Source of the DNA: Bacilli bacterium
GTDB taxonomy: Bacteria > Bacillota_I > Bacilli_A > RF39 > UBA660
Direction of reading: 5' to 3'
DNA: 19,201 nt
NCBI GenBank assembly: GCA_900766325.1
Contig: CAAFVA010000030.1
Location: 1 to 19,201 of the forward strand
The translations under genes were made by a program, and so were the position numbers. The notes under the pieces were generated by a model. That model did not search any database. It saw only the letters and a program-made list of their open reading frames with translations, and was not told where the DNA came from. Below, piece after piece: positions 7,356 through 14,954 of the stretch. Position 1 is the stretch's first letter; each line of letters starts with the position of its first letter.

Positions 7356-8309
7356 ATGAAAGAATGGTTATTAAAAGAAGAACCTAAAAATAAAGTAGGA
7401 AGACCAAAACTAGCTAATGATAAGGTTGTAAAGAAAGCACGCGTTTTAATCGTTATTAGTTTGGTTATTTGTTTTATTCTTTCCTTTGGTTTTATTAGTG
7501 TGTTAAATAACGTTAATCCTTTTCGTTATGCATATTCTCTTACGTTTGAAAAGTTATTTGGTTCGCTTCAAAACCAAAACGGTTTTTTAATTAAGGAGGG
7601 TTATGACTCTCAAAATAATTACGTGATGGAAGTTAAACCATCTTCACAAGTAAACTCATACTCTGGTTCTTATAAGTACGTTTTATATAAATTATCTCAA
7701 TCAGAATGGAAAGAGGTAAAAAAAGAAGAGTTTGATGTAAAAACAAAGTCTTTTAAAATAAACATAGACTCTTTGAAAAACGAAAACCAAACCTTTAAGA
7801 TAGAGTTATACGTTTTAAATGCTGCTAAAATAGATACTTCTTTTGCACCTTATGGATGGGAGTTTTCTGATTCATCTAATCAAAACGAAAAACATGCGTA
7901 TAAGGTATTTACCGTTAAAGGATATTATAGTCCGGTAAGTTTAAATGAAATAAACGAGGCCAAAGAAAAAGAAAACGTTATTAAGGTTTCGACTAATAAA
8001 AATGATCCAAGAGTATTTAACATTGCCGTGTCTGGTTATGAATACGACGTAATTGTTAAATATACCGATGAAACGGATAAAGAAATAACCCTTAAAGATG
8101 AAAAGGGAAAAACAGGTGAAAGTAGCTATGAAATTCCAAACGTAAACAAAACGACTAAGGTTACCTTTATGGTATGGGCAAAAGGAATTAATTATGAAGA
8201 CTTAAAAAAATTATCACTTTCTAATTGGAACATAAAAAAAGATAAAAATGGTAAATACTACGTTACTTTTACGTATGATTTAAAACCCGAAAGAGCATAC
8301 CAAAATTAA
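7356..8309 (+). CDS. Unknown single-pass membrane protein downstream of ezrA
   Basis: The 317-aa product is unrecognised. Residues 1-27 are basic and include VGRPK, which resembles an AT-hook core but is more likely just a positive cytoplasmic anchor. Residues 28-53 form one strong membrane segment (VLIVISLVICFILSFGFISV). The remaining 260 or so residues should lie outside the cell. They are Asn/Lys/Tyr-rich and beta-like, with two stretches (about 90-145 and 210-275) that could be Ig-like sandwiches; this is a visual impression only. There are no sortase or lipobox signals. The gene starts 11 nt after ezrA, with AAAGG as the ribosome binding site. Co-transcription with ezrA makes a divisome or cell-surface role possible but unproven. 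A terminator overlaps its stop codon. Confidence 0.85.
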   Translation: MKEWLLKEEPKNKVGRPKLANDKVVKKARVLIVISLVICFILSFGFISVLNNVNPFRYAYSLTFEKLFGSLQNQNGFLIKEGYDSQNNYVMEVKPSSQVNSYSGSYKYVLYKLSQSEWKEVKKEEFDVKTKSFKINIDSLKNENQTFKIELYVLNAAKIDTSFAPYGWEFSDSSNQNEKHAYKVFTVKGYYSPVSLNEINEAKEKENVIKVSTNKNDPRVFNIAVSGYEYDVIVKYTDETDKEITLKDEKGKTGESSYEIPNVNKTTKVTFMVWAKGINYEDLKKLSLSNWNIKKDKNGKYYVTFTYDLKPERAYQN

Positions 8310-8332
8310 AGGACTTTATAAGCCTTTTTTTT
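8308..8332 (+). terminator. Terminator of the ezrA operon
   Basis: AAAGG (8308-8312) and CCTTT (8323-8327), continued by CTT/AAG inside with one bulged A, make an 8-bp stem. A run of eight T ends at 8332. The stem begins in the stop codon of the preceding gene. Confidence 0.85.
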
Positions 8333-8342
8333 GTCATATTTA

Positions 8343-8370
8343 TTGACACTAGAAATTATATAAGTATAAT
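8343..8370 (+). promoter_or_regulatory. Promoter of the solenoid-repeat gene
   Basis: TTGACA (8343-8348), 16-bp spacer, TATAAT (8365-8370). Both hexamers are perfect consensus for the housekeeping sigma factor, and the start codon is 35 nt downstream. Confidence 0.85.
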
Positions 8371-8405
8371 ATGGTAAATTTAATACGTTTGGAAAGAGGA
8401 TTAAA

Positions 8406-9302
8406 ATGAAAAGGTCACAAATAAAATATAACAAACTTATGAAATCAGTTAAAAATAAAATTCAAAATTATGATGTTGCTGAAGCTACTTATATCATTAA
8501 TAAAAATAGGAAGTATTTTTCTTCACAAGATATAAACTTGTTAATTAACGAAGTAACAAAGTTAAAGTCAGAAGAAGACGAAAAAGCATATTTTATATAC
8601 AGAATTTTTTGTGATGTAGATCTTCTAAGTCATGAAAATAATGACTTATTAATTGGTGAAATGGCAAAAATAAAAGATTTAAGATGGATAGTTCAAATGC
8701 TTATTTGGTCAGGAAACTTGCGTGACAAAAACATAGAACCATTAGTTAGAGTAATATTAGAATCAAATGATTTATACTTTATCTATCAGCTTGTTAGTAA
8801 CAAAAATGTTTTAAGCAATTTAGATATAGAAACTGAAGAATTATTACTTAGTAAAGTAATAGAAATAAATGATGCGAATACTATATGTATACTTGCCATT
8901 AATGCAAATTGGCTTAATAAAGAACATAAAAACATGTTAACTAGGGCAGTAGTAGAAACGGAAAAAGCTAAATTCATTTGTTCATTTATTTGCAATGTAC
9001 ATGGTCTAAGTGAAACAAATGTAAATGATTTGAAAAACGCTTTGTTAAAAACAAAAAATATGATTTATATAGCAGGTATGTTGTATGTTTTAAAAGACTA
9101 TAAACTAACTAATGAAATATTTGGTTCTTTAGAAAATTACATTTTATATTGTTCTTTAAATAAACATTTGTTAAAAAATATTGGTATAAAAATAGATATT
9201 AATCAGTTTGTTGAAAATATGAATAACGTACAATTTACTTATGTAGATGATAACATTGATAAGTATTTAGAAAAGGGTAGTAAAAAAGTCTTAAGTGAAT
9301 AA
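8406..9302 (+). CDS. Unknown alpha-solenoid repeat protein
   Basis: A 298-aa soluble protein with no signal peptide. It consists of tandem helical repeats of about 31-34 residues. Repeat starts at L74, L105, L136, L170, L201 and L234 share the pattern L-S/R/N-x(3,4)-N-x-x-L-L/V, then a D/N-A/L pair, then W/F/T-I-hydrophobic, and a more divergent unit begins near F38. This is a two-helix HEAT-like or ankyrin-like solenoid without the ankyrin TPLH signature, so I leave it unclassified. Such proteins usually bind other proteins. The gene has its own consensus promoter and a terminator on each side, so it is a self-contained unit. Its codon choice at NNY|G junctions favours T, unlike the neighbours, which hints at separate origin or low selection. 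Function unknown. Confidence 0.85.
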   Translation: MKRSQIKYNKLMKSVKNKIQNYDVAEATYIINKNRKYFSSQDINLLINEVTKLKSEEDEKAYFIYRIFCDVDLLSHENNDLLIGEMAKIKDLRWIVQMLIWSGNLRDKNIEPLVRVILESNDLYFIYQLVSNKNVLSNLDIETEELLLSKVIEINDANTICILAINANWLNKEHKNMLTRAVVETEKAKFICSFICNVHGLSETNVNDLKNALLKTKNMIYIAGMLYVLKDYKLTNEIFGSLENYILYCSLNKHLLKNIGIKIDINQFVENMNNVQFTYVDDNIDKYLEKGSKKVLSE

Positions 9303-9312
9303 GACTTTTTTT
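9283..9312 (+). terminator. Terminator of the solenoid-repeat gene
   Basis: AAAAAGTCTTA (9283-9293) pairs perfectly with TAAGACTTTTT (9300-9310) over a 6-nt loop, and the T run continues to 9312. The A run on the other side could make it work in both directions. The TAA stop is the first part of the 3' arm. Confidence 0.88.
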
Positions 9313-9349
9313 ATATTAATGTTCATATCATTAATTAGGTGATTTTTAA

Positions 9350-10201
9350 ATGTTAAAAAACGTTAGTAAATTAGCTGGGTTATTGTTACTTTTGGTGCTT
9401 AGTTTTGTTTATACCGACAGTGTTTTTGATGGTGCTAAAAAAACTGATCCGGTTATGAAAGAGATAATAAGTTATAAAAATGAACATGATGTTTTAGGAG
9501 TTGAACCAGTAATTGAAGATGACGAAATGATAATTGGTTATGCTGGATTGGTGGTTGATGAAGATGAATCATATAAAAACATGAAAGAAGAAGATAAATT
9601 TGATGAAGAAAAAATAGTTTTTTTAGAATCACTACCTAAAACAACGATATCAAAAACTTATGATTATTATATTAAGCAAGGGAATCCATCAAAAAAAGAA
9701 GTGGCAATAATATTTAAAATAGATTCCTCGAACAAAGTTGATGAATTACTTTCACTAGTGGCAAAGCATGACGTTGTAATAAACTTTTTTGTTGATGGCA
9801 CCTTTCTCGAGAAAAACGTAGAAACCGGGTTTTCGATGGTTAATTTATCATGTGAAATATACAATTTGGGATATAATGGTAACTACCAAAAAAGCATGAT
9901 GTCGACGACTAATAACTTAATTGAAAGTATAACCCTTAAAGATTCTTCTTTTTGTTTAAACGATGATAAAAATGATGAGGCCAAAAAAATATGTAAGGAT
10001 AAAAAAATGCATACAATAATGCCAACAATGAGTAATCCTAGTCTTAGTGAACTAAAAAGTGGATTAATTAAGGGTGCTATAATAGCATATGATTTAAGGG
10101 ATTTTAGCCTTGATACTTTTAGTATGGTAATAAAAACAATTACTAGTAAGGGATATAAAATTACAGGTTTATCTAGCGTTGTTAATGAAGGACTTAAATA
10201 A
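9350..10201 (+). CDS. Secreted polysaccharide-deacetylase-like protein, catalytic residues lost
   Basis: This 283-aa protein starts with a signal peptide or anchor (residues 6-22, LAGLLLLLVLSFVYTD). An acidic linker follows to about residue 112. The rest has the outline of a NodB-type deacetylase: a beta strand VAIIFKIDSS at 118-127 where active enzymes have TFDDGPS, then a helix, then VINFFVDGTFLEKN matching the family's ATFFVxG strand, and near the end GAIIAYDLRD and GYKITGLSSVV matching the last strands. The metal and catalytic Asp pair is replaced by Lys123-Ile124, and the HxxxH zinc motif expected after the second strand is missing (CEIYNLGYNGNYQ). I infer a non-catalytic wall-binding or regulatory relative; the family link is from pattern memory. 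The ribosome binding site is AGGTGA at 9337-9342. Confidence 0.72.
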   Translation: MLKNVSKLAGLLLLLVLSFVYTDSVFDGAKKTDPVMKEIISYKNEHDVLGVEPVIEDDEMIIGYAGLVVDEDESYKNMKEEDKFDEEKIVFLESLPKTTISKTYDYYIKQGNPSKKEVAIIFKIDSSNKVDELLSLVAKHDVVINFFVDGTFLEKNVETGFSMVNLSCEIYNLGYNGNYQKSMMSTTNNLIESITLKDSSFCLNDDKNDEAKKICKDKKMHTIMPTMSNPSLSELKSGLIKGAIIAYDLRDFSLDTFSMVIKTITSKGYKITGLSSVVNEGLK

Positions 10202-10216
10202 AATAATTTTTATAAT

Positions 10217-10241
10217 AAAATGACTTTTAAAGTCGTTTTTT
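10217..10241 (+). terminator. Terminator after the deacetylase-like gene
   Basis: AAAATGACTT (10217-10226) pairs with AAGTCGTTTT (10230-10239) over a 3-nt loop with one T-G pair, and the T run extends to 10241. Confidence 0.8.
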
Positions 10242-10262
10242 ATTTAATATTTTTATTTTAGA

Positions 10263-10271
10263 TGTTATAAT
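10263..10271 (+). promoter_or_regulatory. polC promoter, extended -10
   Basis: TGTTATAAT (10263-10271) is identical to the extended -10 of the T-box and metallopeptidase promoters. No convincing -35 is seen at the right spacing. The polC start codon is 26 nt downstream. Confidence 0.6.
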
Positions 10272-10297
10272 AAAAAGTGCTGAAGTAAGGTGATAGA

Positions 10298-13200
10298 ATG
10301 CATGATAAATTAAAACTATTTTTAGAAAAAACAAACATGCCTAAAGAGTACTATAATTTCTTTGAAAATGGTAAAATACTTAAATTAAAGCTTGATCATT
10401 CAAGACGTAATGGTGTTTTTGTAATTGAAGTTGAAAACGTAATTGATAATGATGTTATAAATTATGTAAACAATAACATATCGCATGGCTTTCCAGACAT
10501 GGATTCGATTAGAGCTGAGTTTGTAGTTAAAAAAGTTAATTATGATGACGCCGTTAATTTTTACGTAAAAGCAATTGAAGAAAGTACGTTAACCAAACCA
10601 ATGAAAGAACTTTTTAAGGAAAAAAAGGTTAAAATAGCCAACGAAACACTTTTAATTGACGTTGATAATGTTGCAGAACAAACCATCTTTAAAAACCATG
10701 AGGAAAGTATTCTTTGTTTTTATCATAATATAGGGTTTGAAAAACTTAAAATATCACTAAACATTAACGAAGAAAACGCAAAGAAGGTAAAAGAAGAATT
10801 AAAAAGCAGCGTTAAAGAAGAATCAATTAAAGTTATAAAAGAGGATAATCCTATAATACTCGGAGACGAAATCAAAGGAAAAACAACTGATATAAAAGAT
10901 ATTATTACCGAGGAAGCTAACGTTACGGTTGAAGCTTACGTTTTTGGAACCGAGGAATTTGAATCTAATAAAAGTAGTTTTAAAATTCTAACGCTTAAAA
11001 TAAGTGATAATACTGATAGTATCTATGCTAAATACTTTACAAAAGATGCTGATGTTTTTAAAAAATTAGTAAAAAGTATGAAATCTGGATGGTTTCGAAT
11101 TAACGGGTACGTCAAGCAGGATGTGTACGCTAAGGATTTGGTTTTAAACATAAGAAACGTAACTAAAATTCCTTCTAAAGACGTGGTTATAAAAGATGAT
11201 GCGGAAGTTAAAAGAGTAGAACTTCATGCTCATACAATGATGAGTCAGATGGATGGATTAACTAAACTCGATTTGGGTAAGCATACTTGTGAACTTGTTA
11301 CTAACGCAATAAACATGGGATATCGCGGCGTTGCCATAACCGATCATAACGGTTGTCAAGCGTTTCCGATTGCGTATTCTATTATAAAGTCGCATAATAA
11401 ATCAATTCCTGAAAAAGATAAGCATTTTAAAGGGTTATACGGAACTGAGTTAACATTGGTAGACGATACCGTTAACATTGTTGTTAATCCTAGTGATGTT
11501 TTTCTTAAAGATGCAACTTACGTTGTGTTTGATACCGAGACAACAGGTTTTAATGCCGGCGGAGAAGACCAAATGATAGAAATAGGTGCGGTTAAATTAA
11601 AGGACGGTGAAATTATTGACCGGTTTGATGGGTTAATCGACCCTAAAAGACATATCCCAAACAGAATTAGTGAACTAACGCACATTACTGATGATATGGT
11701 AAGTGGATGTGATGATGAAAAAACGGTTACTAAGAAATTTTTAAAGTGGGCTGGTGATAACCCGTTTGTTGCTCATAACGCAAAATTTGATATTTCATTT
11801 ATTAGCATGGCAATGAAAAAATATGATTTAGGAGAGTTTACTAACACCGTAATTGATACTTTGGAATTATCAAGAACGTTAGACCAAGGTTATGCAAGAC
11901 ATAGTTTGTCAGCGCTTGTTAAGAGGTATAACGTTCCTTGGGAGGAAGATGCTCATCACCGTGCGGATTATGATGCTGAAGGCACGGCGCTTGTTTTTAA
12001 TAAAATGCTTCAAAAATTATTATCTCAAAACTATGAAAAAATATCAGATCTTGAACGCTTGGTATCAAAAGATGAAATTTATAAATTTGGTAGAACGTAT
12101 CATTTTAATGCAATTGCGATAAACAAAACCGGTCTTAAAAACATCTTTAAAATGATATCACTTGCTAATACTGTTTATTTATATAAAACCCCTAGAATCC
12201 TTCGTAGTGAAGTAGAACGTTTACGTGAAGGTGTATTAATTGGATCTGGCTGTTACGAATCAGAGGTGTTTAATTTAGCTAGAAGTAAAGAAGGTGAGGA
12301 GCTAACCGGCGTTATTAACTTTTATGATTACGTTGAAGTTCAACCACCGGAAGTATATAATCACCTTGTCCAAATGGGAGACTTTAAAGATGATACCGAA
12401 CTAAAAAATCATATTAGAAAAATAATTAACGAAACCAAGGCTGCTGGTAAGATGATCGTAGCAACTGGTGATGTTCACCATTTTAAAAGAGAAGATAAAA
12501 TTTATCGTGAAATAATTGTTAATCAAAAAGTACCGGGTGGAGGAAGACATCCACTTGCCAAAAAAGATATAAAAGAAATTCCGTCACAACACTTTAGAAC
12601 AACTAGCGAAATGCTTTCGGACTTTGATTTTTTGGGAAGCAAATTAGCTTACGAAATAGTTGTTACTAACACCAATAAGATGCTTGATATGGTTGAGGAA
12701 ATAGAAGTTATTATTGACACGCATGGTATTCCTTTTTCACCTAGAGTTAAATCCGATGATGGTAAGTCATACCTTGATTGTCCAAGGGTTGTAACGGATC
12801 TTGTTTACAACAAAGCAGCATCTTGGTACGGAAATCCACTTCCGTTTAACATTGAAGAACGTATCGCCATGGAATTATATGGTAACATTGTTTATAAGAT
12901 TTGTGAGAAAAACGAAAAGAAAAAAGATGAAAAACAAGATGATGAAACGTTAAAGAAAAACACGTTTTCTAGCTTGCATGATGTTATTTTAAAAGGTTTT
13001 GATGCGGTTAAGGATTTGTTAAAAACATATTTTAAAGAAAATTGGAATAGCGAAGATGGTGAGTTAAACGACGATAATTTAAATAAAAAAATAAAAAAAG
13101 AATTAGGTGGAATAATAGGAGGTGGATTCGATCCGATATATTTAATCGCCCAAAGATTAGTTAAACACTCAAACGATGAGGGGTACTTGGTTGGTTCCCG

Positions 13201-14893
13201 TGGTTCGGTGGGATCGTCATTCGTTGCAACAATGATGGGAATAACCGAAGTAAATCCACTTCCGGCTCATTATCGCTGTTTAAATTGTAAACATAGTGTT
13301 TTTGAGTTCGAAGATGGAAGTCCGCTTGGAAGTGAGTATTCTACCGGTTTTGACTTGCCTGATAAAAAGTGTCCAAAATGCGGATCTGATATGTATAAAG
13401 ATGGGCAAGACATGCCGTTTGCAACGTTTTTAGGATTTAACGCTGATAAAGTACCTGATATAGACCTTAACTTTAGTGATCTAAACCAGGCTTCCGCACA
13501 TGCTTATACCAAGGTTTTATTTGGTGATGATAACGTTTATCGTGCGGGTACTATTGGTACGGTAGCTGAAAAAACGGCTTATGGTTTTGTAAAAGGTTAC
13601 TTAGAGGATAAAGGAATCATGAAACGTGCATCAGAAATTGATAGGTTAGCTCAAGGATGCACGGGCGTTAAAAGAACAACTGGTCAGCACCCTGGAGGAA
13701 TCGTTGTTATTCCTGATTATATGGAAGTGTTTGATTTTACGCCTTTCCAATTTCCAGCTGATGACGCATCAAGCGCTTGGAGAACTACCCACTTTGATTA
13801 TCATGCGATTGATGAATGCGTTTTAAAACTAGATATTTTAGGGCACTCTGATCCAACACAGCTTAGAATGATTCAAGACCTAACAAAAACTGACATAACA
13901 AAGGTACCATTAGATGATAAAGATACCATGAGCATTTTTACGTCAACTAAAGCGCTTGGTGTTACTAACGAACAGATTATGTGTAAAACTGGAACGCTTG
14001 GAATTCCCGAGTTTGGAACACCTTTTACCATTGGCATGGTTGCGGAAACAAAACCAACAACGTTTGCGGAATTAATTAAGATATCTGGTTTATCACATGG
14101 TACCGATGTTTGGCTTGGAAACGCTCAAGACTTAATAAAAAATAACATCGTACCATTTAAAGACGTAATTGGATGTCGTGATGATATAATGGTTTATTTG
14201 ATGTATAAGGGTGTAGAACCAATAAAAGCATTTAAAATAATGGAGTTTGTTCGTAAAGGAAGAGCATCAAAAGACCCGGAGACTTGGAACGAACATAAAA
14301 AGACGATGGTTGAGGCTGGTATTCCTGATTGGTTTATAGATTCATGTGGTAAAATTAAGTACATGTTCCCAAAGGCACACGCGGCCGCTTACGTTATTTC
14401 TGCTTTTAGAATTGCTTGGTATAAGGTTCATATGCCAGTTTACTTTTACGCATCTTGGTTTACTTCTAAAGCAACGGACGTTGACGTTGACGTTATGATA
14501 AAAGGTTATGACGCAATAAAAGAAAAAATAATTGAAATACAAAATAAAGGATATGATGCATCTAACAAAGATTTAGGTCAATTAGAAAGTTTAAAAGTAG
14601 CGCTAGAAGCAACCGCAAGGGGAATTAAATTCTTACCTGTTGATTTGTATAAAAGTGAAGCTACCACTTGGGGTGTTAGGGACGAGACGTCAATATATCC
14701 ACCTTTTTCGTCCATTGATGGACTTGGTGATACGGTTGCTCTTAAAATTGCTCAAGAAAGAAAAAAAGGTGATTTTATCAGTATTGAAGATTTTCAAGCT
14801 AGAGGAAAAGTATCACAAACACTAACTGATAAAATGAGAATAATGGGTATTTTTGGTAACATGCCTGAATCAAGCCAATTATCGCTTTTCTAG
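10298..14893 (+). CDS. polC: DNA polymerase III alpha subunit, PolC type
   Basis: PolC is the replicative DNA polymerase of low-GC Gram-positives, with built-in 3'-5' proofreading (EC 2.7.7.7). Domains in order: N-terminal domain (about 1-180); OB-fold (about 215-300); PHP domain starting near 306 (VELHAHTMMSQMDG, ITDHNG); the exonuclease inserted in PHP from about 408 to 580, with DEDDh residues in VVFDTETTG, HNAKFD and HHRADYDAEGT; the rest of PHP (GDVHH); the polymerase core with GSRGSVGSS near 967, a zinc finger at about 994-1035 (CLNC and CPKCG) and catalytic PDIDLNFS near 1052; a late HhH region (IDGLGDTVALKIA); and a C-terminal clamp-binding QLSLF. It is about 95 residues longer than the B. 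subtilis enzyme (1437 aa), largely from extra sequence near 862-928. AAGGTGA precedes the ATG. It is not an operon with its downstream neighbours, which have their own promoter. Confidence 0.98.
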   Translation: MHDKLKLFLEKTNMPKEYYNFFENGKILKLKLDHSRRNGVFVIEVENVIDNDVINYVNNNISHGFPDMDSIRAEFVVKKVNYDDAVNFYVKAIEESTLTKPMKELFKEKKVKIANETLLIDVDNVAEQTIFKNHEESILCFYHNIGFEKLKISLNINEENAKKVKEELKSSVKEESIKVIKEDNPIILGDEIKGKTTDIKDIITEEANVTVEAYVFGTEEFESNKSSFKILTLKISDNTDSIYAKYFTKDADVFKKLVKSMKSGWFRINGYVKQDVYAKDLVLNIRNVTKIPSKDVVIKDDAEVKRVELHAHTMMSQMDGLTKLDLGKHTCELVTNAINMGYRGVAITDHNGCQAFPIAYSIIKSHNKSIPEKDKHFKGLYGTELTLVDDTVNIVVNPSDVFLKDATYVVFDTETTGFNAGGEDQMIEIGAVKLKDGEIIDRFDGLIDPKRHIPNRISELTHITDDMVSGCDDEKTVTKKFLKWAGDNPFVAHNAKFDISFISMAMKKYDLGEFTNTVIDTLELSRTLDQGYARHSLSALVKRYNVPWEEDAHHRADYDAEGTALVFNKMLQKLLSQNYEKISDLERLVSKDEIYKFGRTYHFNAIAINKTGLKNIFKMISLANTVYLYKTPRILRSEVERLREGVLIGSGCYESEVFNLARSKEGEELTGVINFYDYVEVQPPEVYNHLVQMGDFKDDTELKNHIRKIINETKAAGKMIVATGDVHHFKREDKIYREIIVNQKVPGGGRHPLAKKDIKEIPSQHFRTTSEMLSDFDFLGSKLAYEIVVTNTNKMLDMVEEIEVIIDTHGIPFSPRVKSDDGKSYLDCPRVVTDLVYNKAASWYGNPLPFNIEERIAMELYGNIVYKICEKNEKKKDEKQDDETLKKNTFSSLHDVILKGFDAVKDLLKTYFKENWNSEDGELNDDNLNKKIKKELGGIIGGGFDPIYLIAQRLVKHSNDEGYLVGSRGSVGSSFVATMMGITEVNPLPAHYRCLNCKHSVFEFEDGSPLGSEYSTGFDLPDKKCPKCGSDMYKDGQDMPFATFLGFNADKVPDIDLNFSDLNQASAHAYTKVLFGDDNVYRAGTIGTVAEKTAYGFVKGYLEDKGIMKRASEIDRLAQGCTGVKRTTGQHPGGIVVIPDYMEVFDFTPFQFPADDASSAWRTTHFDYHAIDECVLKLDILGHSDPTQLRMIQDLTKTDITKVPLDDKDTMSIFTSTKALGVTNEQIMCKTGTLGIPEFGTPFTIGMVAETKPTTFAELIKISGLSHGTDVWLGNAQDLIKNNIVPFKDVIGCRDDIMVYLMYKGVEPIKAFKIMEFVRKGRASKDPETWNEHKKTMVEAGIPDWFIDSCGKIKYMFPKAHAAAYVISAFRIAWYKVHMPVYFYASWFTSKATDVDVDVMIKGYDAIKEKIIEIQNKGYDASNKDLGQLESLKVALEATARGIKFLPVDLYKSEATTWGVRDETSIYPPFSSIDGLGDTVALKIAQERKKGDFISIEDFQARGKVSQTLTDKMRIMGIFGNMPESSQLSLF

Positions 14894-14922
14894 TTGACAA
14901 AAACAGTGGTTTTTGATATCAT
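14894..14922 (+). promoter_or_regulatory. Promoter of the two-gene unknown unit
   Basis: Consensus TTGACA (14894-14899), 17-bp spacer, TATCAT (14917-14922) with TG at 14914-14915. It begins directly after the polC stop codon. The predicted transcription start is about 14928-14930, which falls in the 5' arm of the hairpin described next. Confidence 0.8.
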
Positions 14923-14924
14923 AG

Positions 14925-14954
14925 CTCCCCGTAAAACAAAAGGGGAGTTTTGTT
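14925..14954 (+). terminator. Hairpin: polC terminator whose 3' arm is the next gene's Shine-Dalgarno
   Basis: CTCCCC (14925-14930) pairs with GGGGAG (14942-14947) over an 11-nt loop and is followed by TTTTGTT. That makes a plausible polC terminator. The 3' arm GGGGAG is also the ribosome binding site of the ATG at 14955, with 7-nt spacing. AACAAAA (14934-14940) can pair instead with TTTTGTT (14948-14954), leaving GGGGAG in the loop. Confidence 0.7.

Noticed and set aside
7371..7415. AT-hook DNA-binding motif in the protein after ezrA (VGRPK)
   Set aside because: A single GRPK core in a short basic tail before a membrane helix is better explained as a positive-inside topology signal.
11892..12122. 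Second plus-strand frame inside polC
   Set aside because: It is a shadow frame within the conserved exonuclease/PHP part of polC, with no ribosome binding site or family resemblance.
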